A stretch of DNA of 64,000 nucleotides from DATAGF01 sp963834875 (GTDB lineage Bacteria; Actinomycetota; Thermoleophilia; Miltoncostaeales; Miltoncostaeaceae), in NCBI GenBank assembly GCA_963834875.1, contig CAWIDG010000027.1:310001-374000 (forward strand). Reading direction: 5' to 3'. Numbering within the stretch: position 1 is the first letter of the stretch; every line of letters begins with the position of its first letter. The translations under genes and the position numbers were made by a program. The notes under the pieces are model-generated. The model was given only the letters and a program-made list of their open reading frames with translations. It was not told where the DNA came from and did no database searches. Positions 1 through 8,508 of the stretch are shown here, one piece after another.

Positions 1-1
1 G

Positions 2-835
2 CTGGTCATCGAGCTGGCCGGCCACGACCGGCTGTCGCACCTCTTCCGCGGGGCGAGCGTGGGCGAGAGCCCGGCCGAGCTCTCTCCCGGCCTGTTCGGC
101 GTCCAGGTCGACGTCGAGCACGCGATCGAGCAGTACCTCACCGGCCAGCTCAAGATGCGGCCGCTCGTGGAGCTGCTCACCCGCAGCCGCGCGTTCCACA
201 CCTTCGCCGCCGCCGCCCCCGGGCTGCCGGAGCTGGTGACCGTGGGGGTGGTCTGGACCTACGCCGTCGCCCTGCACGAGGACCGGCGGCCGGTCTGGGA
301 CTACCTGGTCGTCGACTGCCCGGCCACCGGCCACGGCATCGCCCTGCTCGAGACGGCCGGCAACGTCGAGGCGATCGCGGGGAGCGGGCCGATCCGCGAC
401 CAGGCGGCGCGGATCCAGGAGGTCGTGACCCATCCCGCCGCGACCGGCGTCGCCATCGTGGCCCGCCCCGAGGAGCTCGCCGTCTCGGAGGCGGTCGAGG
501 CCGCCGCCGTCCTGCGCGAGCGGGGCATGCCGGTCGCCGCCGCCGTGCTGAACGGCGTCCGCGCCACGCGCTTCCGCCCCGAGGAGGAGCCGGCGCTCGC
601 GGCCGTGGCGACCGCCGACGGCCCGGATGTGGCCACCGCGAGCGCCGCGGCGGCCGGCCTGCGGCACCTGGCCGAGCAGCGCTCGGACGACGAGTACCGG
701 CGCCGGCTCGCCGACGGCACGGCCCTGCCGGTCATGGAGCTGCCGCAGCTGGTCCGCCGGCGCTTCGACCTGTCTGCCGTGGAGGACCTCGCCGAGGCCC
801 TGGCGGCTGCCGTCTCCCGGAACGGCCGCCCGTGA
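2..835 (+). CDS. ArsA/GET3-like ATPase, first of a pair (5' end outside window)
   Basis: The reading frame is open from the window edge, so the N-terminus with its nucleotide-binding loop is missing. The visible 278 residues carry the C-terminal two thirds of an ArsA/GET3-type P-loop ATPase: the hydrophobic strand followed by DCPATGHG (Walker-B/switch-like, near base 320) and the later VLNGV strand typical of SIMIBI ATPases. The stop overlaps the GTG of the next gene by four bases, so the two are translationally coupled. Such tandem ArsA-like pairs are a known actinobacterial arrangement (Rv3679/Rv3680 type) and probably form a heteromeric cytoplasmic ATPase. There are no arsenic genes nearby, so an arsenite pump role is not supported. 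Confidence 0.8.
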   Translation: MVIELAGHDRLSHLFRGASVGESPAELSPGLFGVQVDVEHAIEQYLTGQLKMRPLVELLTRSRAFHTFAAAAPGLPELVTVGVVWTYAVALHEDRRPVWDYLVVDCPATGHGIALLETAGNVEAIAGSGPIRDQAARIQEVVTHPAATGVAIVARPEELAVSEAVEAAAVLRERGMPVAAAVLNGVRATRFRPEEEPALAAVATADGPDVATASAAAAGLRHLAEQRSDDEYRRRLADGTALPVMELPQLVRRRFDLSAVEDLAEALAAAVSRNGRP

Positions 836-1974
836 TCGAGGCCGTGGGCGGGCGCCAGCTCGTGGTCTGCTGCGGCGCCGGCGGCGTCGGCAAGACGACC
901 GTCTCGGCCGGCCTGAGCCTCGGGCTGGCGCTCGGCGGTGCGCGAACGGCCGTCGTGACGATCGACCCTGCGCGGCGGCTCGCCACCGCCCTGGGTCTGG
1001 AGGGGCTCTCCGACGAGCCGCATCAGGTGCCCCTGCAGGGCATGGCGGAGGGCGGCGAGCTCTGGGCGCTGCAGCTCGACGCCAAGGCGACGTTCGACCG
1101 ACTGGTGGCCCGCGAGGCGCCGAGTCCCGAGGCGCGGGAGCGCATCCTCGCCAACCGCATCTACCAGCACCTCTCGGGAGCCGTGGCCGGCTCCCAGGAC
1201 TACATGGCCGTCGAGCGCCTGCACGAGCTGGTCGACCTGGGCTCCTACGACGTCATCGTCCTCGACACGCCCCCCTCTCAGAACGCGCTCGACTTCCTGG
1301 ACGCCCCCGCGCGGATCACGCGATTCATCGAGGGACGGGCGCTGCGCCTGCTGCTGCGGCCCCCGGTGCCCGGCGCGGACTTCGGGCGGCGCATGATCGC
1401 GGCCGGCACCAGCACGATCTTCTCGGTCCTGGAGCGCCTCACCGGCGCCCAGCTGATGCGGGACGTGAGCGACTTCCTGGCCGCGTTCGACGGGATGTAC
1501 GACGGGTTCGCGGAGCGCGCGAAGGCCGTCCGGGCGCTGCTGAAGTCGCCCTACGCCGGCTTCGTCGTGGTCGCCGCCCCGCAGGCCGAGGCCCTCGCGC
1601 AGGCGGTGGCGCTGGGGCGCCGGCTGTCGGAGGACGGCTATCCGCTTGCCGGCGTCGTGCTCAACCGCGTCCACCCGCTGCCGCCCGGGGGGCTCGCCCG
1701 GCCGGAGGCGCTCGTCCCGGCGCTGGCCGCCGCGGGCGCCGCCGAGCCCGCCTCGCTCGCGGAGCGGGCGGCCGCCACGCTCGAGGAGCGGCAGATCCTG
1801 GGCCTCCGCGACCTCGACGCCAGGGAGGCGCTGTCGGGAGCGCTCAACGGAACGCCGGTCACCGAGGTGCCGGCCTTCGAGCGCGAGCCGGTGGAGCTGG
1901 AGGGGCTCGTGGAGGTCGCCGCCGCGCTCTGGCCCGCCGCGCCGGCTCAGCCCGCCGCCAGCAGCCCCTCGTAA
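832..1974 (+). CDS. ArsA/GET3-like ATPase, second of a pair
   Basis: This 380-residue protein belongs to the ArsA/GET3 family. The deviant P-loop CGAGGVGKTT lies at residues 14-23, followed by the switch strand TIDPARRLA and the Walker-B-like region VLDTPPSQNALD (around residue 143). It is a single-ATPase-domain protein, half the length of E. coli ArsA, so it needs a partner, most simply the preceding gene, with which it shares a GTGA overlap. No transmembrane segments are seen. The 3' end overlaps the convergent glycosyltransferase gene by 28 bases. The function of these actinobacterial pairs (membrane-protein or stress roles have been proposed) cannot be decided from sequence. Confidence 0.85.
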   Translation: MIEAVGGRQLVVCCGAGGVGKTTVSAGLSLGLALGGARTAVVTIDPARRLATALGLEGLSDEPHQVPLQGMAEGGELWALQLDAKATFDRLVAREAPSPEARERILANRIYQHLSGAVAGSQDYMAVERLHELVDLGSYDVIVLDTPPSQNALDFLDAPARITRFIEGRALRLLLRPPVPGADFGRRMIAAGTSTIFSVLERLTGAQLMRDVSDFLAAFDGMYDGFAERAKAVRALLKSPYAGFVVVAAPQAEALAQAVALGRRLSEDGYPLAGVVLNRVHPLPPGGLARPEALVPALAAAGAAEPASLAERAAATLEERQILGLRDLDAREALSGALNGTPVTEVPAFEREPVELEGLVEVAAALWPAAPAQPAASSPS

Positions 1975-3101
1975 ACCCGCAGGTGGGCCGCGGCGGCATC
2001 GGCCCAGCTGAAGCGCGCGGCGGTCTCCCGGCCACCGGCGAGCAGCCGCTCCCGGAGACCGCCGTCGCGGACCAGGCGCACCAGGGCGTCGGCGAGCGGG
2101 GCGGCGTGGCCCGCGGGAACCATCAGGCAGTCGCGGCCGTCGGCGAGGGTCTCGCGCAGGACGGGCAGGTCGCTGACCACCGCCGGGACGCCGGCGCTGG
2201 CCGCCTCGAGCACAGCGAGGCCGAACCCCTCGCGGGTCGAGGGGTACGCCAGGACGTCGACCGCGCGGTACAGGGCCGGCATGTCGCGGGCCCTGATCGC
2301 GCCCAGGAGCGCCACCGATTCCCTCCGCCCGGGCCGCGGTCCGGCGACCGCGAGCCCGAGCCGCGCGGCGTCTTCCCGCCAGCGCGCGACGTAGCCCTGC
2401 TGGTCGCCGTCGTGTCCGGCGATCGCCAGCAGGCCGTCGTCGCCCAGGCGGCCCCGGGCGCGCGCGAAGGCCTCCAGCAGCACCCTGCTCCCCTTGCGCC
2501 GCGAGATCCCGCCCAGCGCCAGGACCGTCGGCCGCTCCCCCCAGCCGAACCGCGTCCCGGCCTCGGCGCGGCTCAGCGACGGCGCGAAGCGCGCGGCGTC
2601 CACGCCCCCCGGCACGACGGTCGCCTCCACCCCGTACTCGGCGCGCAGGCGGTCGGCCCAGGTGGCCGAGGGACAGATGCAGGCGTCGGCGCCCTGGATC
2701 GAGGCCCGCTCGCTCTCGTCGAGCCCCGGGAGGCCGCTGGCGTCGACGTGGTGCACGGTGCGCACGACCGCGCCGGCGCCCCGCTCGGCCCGCAGCCACA
2801 GCAGCGCCGCCCCGGCGATCGCATCCTGGGCGTGCTCGACGTCGGCCTGCTCGCCGGCGGCGAGCGAGCCCGACAGCGCGGCCACGGCCACGCGGGCGCG
2901 ATCCTCGGCGTCGACGCCGCCGGCCGGGACGGGCACCGGGCGCACGCGCGCCCGCTCGGCCCCCTCGAGGGCGGCGCGGGCGGCGGCCGGGGCCCAGACC
3001 TCGGCGTCGTGGCCCAGCGCCTGGAGGCCGTCCGCCAGCGCCAGCGCGTGCACGACCCCGCCGACGGGCTCCGCGGCGCCGCTCACCAGACGCACCCTCA
3101 C
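1947..3101 (-). CDS. Glycosyltransferase family 4 protein
   Basis: About 384 residues with two Rossmann halves (GT-B fold). The N-terminal acceptor half has the glycine loop VGGVVHALALADGL. The C-terminal donor half has LALGGISRRKGSRVLLEAF and then STREGFGLAVLEAASAGVP, where the EGFGLxxLEA (E-x7-E) motif marks GT4 retaining transferases that use nucleotide sugars. I start at GTG 3101; the open frame runs further upstream but that part has no homology-like character and reaches into the divergent methyltransferase. It is probably cytoplasmic or membrane-peripheral, acting in glycolipid or glycoconjugate synthesis. Donor and acceptor are unknown. It overlaps the end of the ArsA gene convergently. 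Confidence 0.82.
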   Translation of the reverse strand: MRVRLVSGAAEPVGGVVHALALADGLQALGHDAEVWAPAAARAALEGAERARVRPVPVPAGGVDAEDRARVAVAALSGSLAAGEQADVEHAQDAIAGAALLWLRAERGAGAVVRTVHHVDASGLPGLDESERASIQGADACICPSATWADRLRAEYGVEATVVPGGVDAARFAPSLSRAEAGTRFGWGERPTVLALGGISRRKGSRVLLEAFARARGRLGDDGLLAIAGHDGDQQGYVARWREDAARLGLAVAGPRPGRRESVALLGAIRARDMPALYRAVDVLAYPSTREGFGLAVLEAASAGVPAVVSDLPVLRETLADGRDCLMVPAGHAAPLADALVRLVRDGGLRERLLAGGRETAARFSWADAAAAHLRVYEGLLAAG

Positions 3102-3144
3102 GGGGCGCCATCGTAGCCCTCCCTCCGCGACGTACGATCCCGGA

Positions 3145-4065
3145 ATGGACCCGGGACACGACGACCCCAGCGGCACGCAGGTCGCCGAGCCCGGCCCCGA
3201 GGAGGTCCTCGACGAGATCCGCAGGGAGGTGGCGTCGGGCACGCCGCTCATCGGATCCCTGGCCACGCGCTTCTTCCGCGCGGTCCACGCGCTCGACCCC
3301 GGGGCCACCGAGGACTCGCTGTCGGTGCTCCCGGGCAACCGGGGCGTGCAACTCTACGAGAGCCCCATCGCCTGGGCGCCCGTGGTGACGGGGGAGCGCG
3401 TGCTGGACCTGGGCTGCGGGTCGGGAGGCGCGGCGCGGGCCGCGGCCCGGACCGTCGGCCCGGACGGGATGGTGGTCGGCATCGACTCGAGCCCGGAGTG
3501 CGTCGCCGAGGCCCAGGCGCGGACCCCGGACGACATGCCGATCATCTTCCGGCGCGGCGACGCGCAGGGGATGGGGAACATCCCCGACCGCACCTTCGAC
3601 TGCGTCGTCGCCAGCCTGGTCCTGGAGCAGGTCGGGGACCTCGAGCGGACGGTCAACGAGATCTTCCGCGTCCTGCGCCCCGGCGGCCGCCTGGTCGCGA
3701 CGGTCACGGCCTTCGACCGCCTGCGGCCGGTCGACGCGTCGTTCATGGGCGCGGTCATCGCGGTCGTCGGCCGGCGCGCACCGGGCGCCCTGGCCGGGCG
3801 GGCCAGCCGCGCGAGCATGCCCCACGAGCCCCGCGATCAGCGGGCGTTCAACGAGGCCGGCCTGGCGACGGTCGAGGAGCAGGACGTCCAGTTCGCCGTC
3901 GTCATGGAGGACCTGGACGCCGCGTGGGCGGTCTTCTCGCGCACCTACATCGCCCAGGTGCTCGACGAGGACGGCCGCGAGGAGCTGCGGCGCGTGCTCG
4001 AGCGCCGGATGCCCCACACCCTCTACCTGCCCCTGCGCTTCCTGCGCAGCAGGCGGCCCGGTTAG
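3145..4065 (+). CDS. Class I SAM-dependent methyltransferase (UbiE/COQ5-like fold)
   Basis: 306 residues starting at ATG 3145. The SAM-binding motif I VLDLGCGSGGAAR is clear, followed by the acidic loop VVGIDSSPE, motif II around FDCVVASLVLEQV and motif III VLRPGGRLVATV. This order is that of Methyltransf_11 family enzymes such as UbiE. The C-terminal third (about 100 residues) is a variable substrate cap. The substrate is not identifiable; no quinone or natural-product genes flank it. It diverges from the GT4 gene with about 40 bases between the starts and ends four bases into the convergent HxlR gene. Confidence 0.82.
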   Translation: MDPGHDDPSGTQVAEPGPEEVLDEIRREVASGTPLIGSLATRFFRAVHALDPGATEDSLSVLPGNRGVQLYESPIAWAPVVTGERVLDLGCGSGGAARAAARTVGPDGMVVGIDSSPECVAEAQARTPDDMPIIFRRGDAQGMGNIPDRTFDCVVASLVLEQVGDLERTVNEIFRVLRPGGRLVATVTAFDRLRPVDASFMGAVIAVVGRRAPGALAGRASRASMPHEPRDQRAFNEAGLATVEEQDVQFAVVMEDLDAAWAVFSRTYIAQVLDEDGREELRRVLERRMPHTLYLPLRFLRSRRPG

Positions 4066-4445
4066 GAGCCGACGGCCTCCAGAACGCGCGCCATCTGCCG
4101 CTCGTCCACGCAGTCCTCGGCCAGCCAGCGCGCGCCGTAGTCGCGCATCGCGTCGACGATCGGGGCGAGCGCTGCGCCCTTGGGCGTGAGGCGGTACTCC
4201 ACCCGAGGGGGCATCTCGGCGAACTCGTGGCGCTCGACGATGCCCTCGTCCTCGAGGGCGCGCAGGCGGATCGACAGCGTCCGCGGGCTGATTCCGCTCA
4301 GCGACCGCTGCAGCTCGCTGAAGCGGCACGGCCCCTCGGCGAGGTCGCGCAGCATCACGAGGGTCCACTTGCCGGACACGATCTGCGCCGTGGCGAGGAC
4401 GGGACACGTGGCGCCCGCGGCATCCGGCGCGGATTTCGACCCCAT
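4062..4445 (-). CDS. HxlR-family winged-helix transcriptional regulator
   Basis: 127 residues with the HxlR hallmark N-terminus: CPVLATAQIVSGKWTLVMLRD is the usual cysteine plus GKW start of the wing domain, and GISPRTLSIRLRALEDEGIV is the recognition helix with following turn. The family binds DNA as dimers and often senses thiol or electrophile stress through the N-terminal cysteine, which is present here (about residue 14). I chose ATG 4445 because the upstream extension of the frame is low-complexity. It ends convergently with the methyltransferase and starts about 100 bases from the divergent TPR gene, so it may control itself or that gene. Confidence 0.85.
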   Translation of the reverse strand: MGSKSAPDAAGATCPVLATAQIVSGKWTLVMLRDLAEGPCRFSELQRSLSGISPRTLSIRLRALEDEGIVERHEFAEMPPRVEYRLTPKGAALAPIVDAMRDYGARWLAEDCVDERQMARVLEAVGS

Positions 4446-4544
4446 GATCGTCGCAGATGTTACCACCGTGAGCCGTGATCCCCGAACCGGGCGTGACCGG
4501 TCGGTGGCCCGCCCGCCGCCCCGCCGGTAACGTCGGGGGCGTTC

Positions 4545-5243
4545 GTGTCGGAGGCCCCGCCAACGCCCGTGTCCCGCCGTGGGTGGCTGACCCCGCGCCG
4601 GCTCGCCGTCGTGCTGGGGGCGTGGGCCGTCGCAGCCGGGGGCGCCCTGCTGCTCGCGAACGCCCTCGACTCGCCCGTCGGCGAGGGCGCCCGCGACGAG
4701 GCGCAGGCCGTCGCGCCGGGACCGGTCGCCGTCCCGGGCGGCGCCGCCGCCCGCGGGAACCTGCCGCCCCTCGCGCTGGTGCTCGACGAGCCGCTGCCCG
4801 AGGGCATCGCCGACCTGCCGCCGATCCGGCAGGCCAGCCGCCTGAGCGAGCTCGCCCAGGACGACCCGGACCCGCGCCGCCTGGTCGAGCTGGGCTCGGT
4901 GCTCCAGCTGCTCGGCAACGCCGAGGGAGCGGCGGTCGCCTATCGGGCGGCGATGCGGAGCGATCCGGACGACGTGGCCGCCGAGGTGGGCCTGGCCATG
5001 GTGGAGGGCGCGGGCGGCGGCGCCGGGCTCGCGCGGGCCGCCGCAGGCCTGGACCGCCTCGCCCGGGAGCACCCGGACGACCAGCTCGTGGCCTTCAACC
5101 AGGGCTGGGTCGAGGTCTACCGGCGCCGCGCGGGACCCGCCGAGCAGGCGTGGCGGCGCACGATCGCCCTGGGGGCGGAGACCCGGCTGGGCCGGACCGC
5201 GTCCGCGCTGATCCAGGAGCTCGAGGACCGCGGCGGCGGTTGA
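4545..5243 (+). CDS. Membrane-anchored TPR-like protein
   Basis: 232 residues from GTG 4545. A short basic N-terminus is followed by one hydrophobic segment (AVVLGAWAVAAGGALLLANA, about residues 20-40), then a proline/alanine-rich linker and two to three tetratricopeptide-like helix pairs in the C-terminal 120 residues (RRLVELGSVLQLLGNAEGA is one). The topology is a single-pass anchor with the repeat domain outside the cytoplasm, suited to protein-protein contacts. There is no catalytic motif. It could be a cytochrome-biogenesis (CcmH/NrfG-like) or periplasmic scaffold protein, but there are no cytochrome genes beside it. Confidence 0.6.
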   Translation: MSEAPPTPVSRRGWLTPRRLAVVLGAWAVAAGGALLLANALDSPVGEGARDEAQAVAPGPVAVPGGAAARGNLPPLALVLDEPLPEGIADLPPIRQASRLSELAQDDPDPRRLVELGSVLQLLGNAEGAAVAYRAAMRSDPDDVAAEVGLAMVEGAGGGAGLARAAAGLDRLAREHPDDQLVAFNQGWVEVYRRRAGPAEQAWRRTIALGAETRLGRTASALIQELEDRGGG

Positions 5244-5459
5244 CGCGAGAAAAGCGACCGGAACTTCATCCGGACCGCATGCCGGCTTAACCGGGGCTTA
5301 AGCCGGGCGTGTGATCATGCCGCGGCCCTGCGGGAAAGGAAGGCCCGGCGGCGCCCAGAAGATCCCCCGACAGGTCCGCGTCGTGCGTCTCCTCGTAGAC
5401 ACGGCACGGAGGGCTCAAGTGCCGGGCTTCTCCGGCCGATGGAAAGACTGCGGGTGGCA

Positions 5460-5487
5460 TTGACTTCAAGAAGTGAAGCGGTAGCGT
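5460..5487 (+). promoter_or_regulatory. Candidate promoter of the sigma factor gene
   Basis: The 328-base gap 5244-5571 has no gene. It contains TTGACT (5460-5465) and TAGCGT (5482-5487) separated by 16 bases, a fair match to vegetative -35/-10 elements, leaving a leader of about 80 bases before the sigma factor start with its GGAGG. Upstream, a perfect 10-base palindrome GGCTTAAGCC in a CCGG-flanked inverted repeat near 5291-5307 may end transcription of the preceding gene. These are visual matches only. Confidence 0.4.
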
Positions 5488-5571
5488 ATCGAACGGGCGT
5501 TCGTTCTGGGCGGCCGGAGGTGGGCGTGGACGCGCCCACGGTCTCGACGGCGCCCAGCCGGAGGTGAGTAC

Positions 5572-6657
5572 ATGACGGTCAGCGAGATGCTCAACCTGGA
5601 AGAGGTGCAGTCCCTGCTCGCCCGCGGGCAGGAGCAGGGCTTCCTGAGCATCGACGAGGTCGCGACGTCCGTCGAGGGCGTGTCCCTCGACGAGGGCGCG
5701 GCCGAGGACCTCTACCGCCACCTCGACGAGCAGGGCGTCGAGCTGCTCGAGGAGGCCGAGGCGCGCGAGCGGCTGGCGCAGATCGCCGAGGCCGCCGACC
5801 GGCCTCCCCGCAAGCTCAACCTGAAGGCCGACACGAGCACCGACGCCCTCCAGCTCTTCCTCAAGGACGTGGGCCGAGTCCCGCTGCTGACGGCCAAGCA
5901 GGAGGTCGAGCTGGCCAAGCTGATCGAGCTCGGCGACCTCGCCGCGAAGCAGAAGATGGTCGAGTCCAACCTGCGGCTCGTCGTCTCCATCGCCAAGAAC
6001 TACCGGAACCAGGGCCTGGCCTTCCTCGACCTGATCCAGGAGGGCACGCTCGGCCTCGTGCGCGCGGCCGAGAAGTTCGACTACCGCAAGGGCTTCAAGT
6101 TCTCGACGTACGCGACCTGGTGGATCCGCCAGGCGGTCGCCCGCGCGATCGCCGACAAGGGGCGCACCATCCGCATGCCGGTCCACGTGGTCGAGAAGCT
6201 CAACAAGATCAACCGCGCCGAGCGCAAGCTCGTGGGCGAGCTGGGCCGCGAGCCGACGATCCCCGAGATCGCGGAGGCGGTGAAGCTGCCCGAGGCCGAG
6301 GTCGAGTCGATCAAGCGGAGCGCCCAGACGCCGGTCTCGCTCGAGAAGCCGGTCGGCGACGACGAGGAGTCGGAGTTCGGCCAGTTCCTCGCCGACGAGA
6401 AGGCTGTCGCGCCCGAGTCGGCCGCGGAGATGGTGCTGCGCAACGAGGCCCTCCGGGACGTCCTCAACACGCTGAGCTACCGCGAGCGGCGCGTGCTCGA
6501 GCTGCGCTACGGCCTCGGGGGCGAGCACCCGCGGACCCTCGACGAGGTCGGCCGCACGTTCAACGTCACGCGCGAGCGGATCCGCCAGATCGAGAACCAG
6601 TCGCTCCAGAAGCTGGCCAGCCTCGCCGAGGCCGAGCGGCTGCGCGAGGTCGCGTAA
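5572..6657 (+). CDS. rpoD: Principal-type RNA polymerase sigma factor (sigma-70 group 1/2)
   Basis: 361 residues, ATG start preceded by GGAGG about 7 bases upstream. Regions in order: an N-terminal acidic segment like a short region 1.1 (residues 1-80), region 1.2 (DALQLFLKDVGRVPLLT, 91-107), the core-binding and -10-reading region 2 (DLIQEGTLGLVRAAEKFD, then FSTYATWWIRQA, about 153-188), region 3 and region 4.2 with the helix-turn-helix TLDEVGRTFNVTRERIRQIE near the end. The complete region 1.2 and canonical 2.4/4.2 residues mean it should read ordinary TTGACA/TATAAT promoters. The short region 1.1 leaves open whether it is the essential factor or a group 2 relative. It stands alone, followed by a small tail-anchored protein. 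Confidence 0.9.
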   Translation: MTVSEMLNLEEVQSLLARGQEQGFLSIDEVATSVEGVSLDEGAAEDLYRHLDEQGVELLEEAEARERLAQIAEAADRPPRKLNLKADTSTDALQLFLKDVGRVPLLTAKQEVELAKLIELGDLAAKQKMVESNLRLVVSIAKNYRNQGLAFLDLIQEGTLGLVRAAEKFDYRKGFKFSTYATWWIRQAVARAIADKGRTIRMPVHVVEKLNKINRAERKLVGELGREPTIPEIAEAVKLPEAEVESIKRSAQTPVSLEKPVGDDEESEFGQFLADEKAVAPESAAEMVLRNEALRDVLNTLSYRERRVLELRYGLGGEHPRTLDEVGRTFNVTRERIRQIENQSLQKLASLAEAERLREVA

Positions 6658-6725
6658 GGCGGCAGCACCGCCGCGGGCCGGCGGCTCGCTGGTCCACGTT
6701 CCGGACCAGGCGCTATCGTTGGGAC

Positions 6726-6902
6726 GTGGCCTACGACGATGACGACTGGCCCGAGCCGGAGCGCGATCCCGAGAAGCTCGAGGCGGCGCGGCGGAGCATC
6801 GCCGGGGGGATGCGCGAGACGCGCCGGACGGTCCTGCGCTGGACCTACGCCGGCCTCGCCGTCCTCCTGATCGTCGTCATCCTGCTCGCCACCCTGCGCT
6901 GA
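6726..6902 (+). CDS. Small tail-anchored membrane protein (58 aa)
   Basis: GTG at 6726 opens a 58-residue frame. The first 20 residues are very acidic (AYDDDDWPEPERDPEK), then comes a basic stretch (RRSIAGGMRETRRTVLRW) and finally a single hydrophobic helix (YAGLAVLLIVVILLATL) at the extreme C-terminus. The charge pattern implies a cytoplasmic N-terminus and a C-terminal tail anchor. It lies 68 bases after the sigma gene, with GGCGG-CAGCA-CCGCC, a weak hairpin, between them. I do not recognise a family. It could belong to the MOSC gene that follows at once. Confidence 0.55.
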   Translation: MAYDDDDWPEPERDPEKLEAARRSIAGGMRETRRTVLRWTYAGLAVLLIVVILLATLR

Positions 6903-7637
6903 GCGCGCCGCGCGGGACCGAGGTCGGGATCGTCTCCGACCTCTGGCGCTTCCCGGTCAAGTCGTTCGGCGGCGAGCGCGTGCGGCGCGCGTTCGTGGGC
7001 CCGTTCGGGATCCTTGGGGACCGCCGCCACGCGGTCGTCGGCCCCGAGGGCGACCCTCTCACGCGCGCGGCGGGCCCACGCCCTGCTCGGCTTCAGGGCC
7101 GCCTGCGCCGACCCGGACGCCGGCGAGGGGGTCCACGTGACCACCCCGGAGGGCTGGGAGCTTCCGGTGGACGACCCGGCGGTGGCCGACGAGGTCGCCC
7201 GGGCGCTCGGCTACCGGGTGAGCCTGGTGCGGAGCGCGCTGGGGGTGCACGACGCGGCCCCGGTGCACCTGCTGACGAGCGCATCGCTGACGGCCGCCCA
7301 GGAGTGGGTCGGCGGCGAGGAGGTCAACCGTCGCCGCTTCCGCGCGAACGTGGTGATCGAGCTCGACGACCCGGAGCCGTTCGCCGAGGCGGGGTGGGTC
7401 GAGCGGTCGCTGACGCTCGGCGACGACGGTCCCGTGCTGGACGTCGTGTCCCCCACCGAGCGCTGCGCGATGACGACCTTCGACCCCGACACGCTCGAGC
7501 GCGACGACCGGGTGCTCGCCGGCCTGGCGCGCGCCCGCGAGAACCTCTTCGGCGTCTACGCGCGCGTGGCGCGGCCGGGCTGGGCCCACGTGGGCGCGCC
7601 GGTCAGCCTGGCGACGGCTCGCGCGACCTTGACCTGA
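6899..7637 (+). CDS. MOSC-domain protein (frameshifted in this sequence)
   Basis: Two frames join into one MOSC protein. The N-terminal beta barrel is read at about 6932-7065 (FPVKSFGGERVRRAFVGPFG, ILGDRRHAVV), and the rest at 7066-7637 with the conserved cysteine region SPTERCAMTTFDPDT. The shift lies near 7065-7075 in a GC run. In intact relatives the sequence continues as LTARRAHALLGFRA, which is what the two frames spell when joined. MOSC proteins bind molybdenum cofactor or related sulfur-carrying ligands. No ATG, GTG or TTG precedes the N-terminal domain; a CTG at 6899 overlapping the previous stop is the best available start, so the exact start is uncertain. Confidence 0.7.
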
Positions 7638-7667
7638 GTCCCCAGGCGACTACACTTTTCGAACCGC

Positions 7668-7741
<74 letters not shown>

Positions 7742-7751
7742 TATCGAAAAG

Positions 7752-7773
7752 CCCCGCTCCGGCGGGGTTTTTT
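7752..7773 (+). terminator. Rho-independent terminator of the tRNA gene
   Basis: CCCCGC, a four-base loop TCCG, GCGGGG and then a run of six T: a textbook intrinsic terminator that begins 11 bases after the tRNA 3' end. Confidence 0.9.
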
Positions 7774-7934
7774 GTTGGCCCGGGGTCCTCGTCCTGGCGG
7801 GGGTGTCAACGAAAGTGTCAACACGACCCGCGCGGCGCTGAACCGCGCCGGCGCCCCGCTCAAGGTCCGCGCGCGCGGCCGATATCCTCACGACTCCGGC
7901 AGCCCGGCGATCTCGAGCGAGTCGTTTGACCTCA

Positions 7935-8399
7935 ATGGACAGCCATCGCCCCGGCGTCACCAACTTCGTCCACGTCGGCCTTGTCGTCGAGGACCTCGAC
8001 GAGACAGTCCGGTTTCTTGCGCTGCTCGGCTTCGACTGCGGCGAGCCCGGGGTGTTCAGCGGCGAGTGGATCGGTCGGATCATCGGTCTCGAGAATGTGA
8101 CGGTCGAGATCGTGATGGCTCGCGCCCCCGACGGCAGCGAGATGTTCGAGGTGGTGCGCTTCCGCTCGCCTTCCGCCGGCGCTCAAGAGCCGGCCCCGGC
8201 CGCGAACCGTCCTGGGCTCCGGCACGTGCTTTTCAAAGTCAACGACGTGCGTGGCGTCGTTGACCGCGTCCGAGAGGCCGGCTGGGACACGATCGGGGAG
8301 ATCGTCGACTACGAGAACATGTTCCTCCTCTGCTACGTCCGCGGACCCGAGGGCCTGATCGTCGAACTCGCCGAGCGGCTCGACGGCGACGCCGGCTGA
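7935..8399 (+). CDS. VOC-family (glyoxalase/dioxygenase fold) protein
   Basis: 154 residues with two beta-alpha-beta-beta-beta units of the vicinal-oxygen-chelate fold. The first begins NFVHVGLVVEDLDETVRFLALLGF, with a candidate metal-ligand histidine in VHVGL. The second is LRHVLFKVNDVRGVVDRVREAGW, and ends GPEGLIVELAER with a glutamate in the usual ligand place. Substrate unknown. ATG 7935 is preferred; an in-frame TTG lies nine bases upstream. Base composition is slightly less G/C-biased than that of its neighbours, and it sits between the tRNA and the integrase relic, so horizontal acquisition is plausible. Confidence 0.75.
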   Translation: MDSHRPGVTNFVHVGLVVEDLDETVRFLALLGFDCGEPGVFSGEWIGRIIGLENVTVEIVMARAPDGSEMFEVVRFRSPSAGAQEPAPAANRPGLRHVLFKVNDVRGVVDRVREAGWDTIGEIVDYENMFLLCYVRGPEGLIVELAERLDGDAG

Positions 8400-8402
8400 A
8401 CG

Positions 8403-8447
8403 GCCAGACTGAACCGCCCCGCGTTCGAGGGAGGCGTTCAGTCTGGC
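8403..8447. terminator. Bidirectional hairpin between convergent genes
   Basis: A perfect 12-base inverted repeat, GCCAGACTGAAC (8403-8414) and GTTCAGTCTGGC (8436-8447), with further pairing inside the loop. It lies between the VOC gene and the convergent secreted-protein gene. There is no T run, as is common for high-G+C terminators, so termination is an inference. Confidence 0.65.
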
Positions 8448-8508
8448 GCGTCGGTGCGCGCGTGGGAGGCCGGGCGCGAAAGGGGTCCGCCAGGGCACCC
8501 CCGCCAAG

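Noticed and set aside
2..1974. Arsenite-export operon from the paired ArsA ATPases
   Set aside because: No ArsB/ArsC/Acr3 partner is in view; single-domain ArsA-like pairs of this kind are common in actinobacteria without arsenic genes.
301..4563. A 1420-codon minus-strand frame across four genes
   Set aside because: Arg/Gly/Ala-rich shadow without motifs; the real genes on both strands explain the region.
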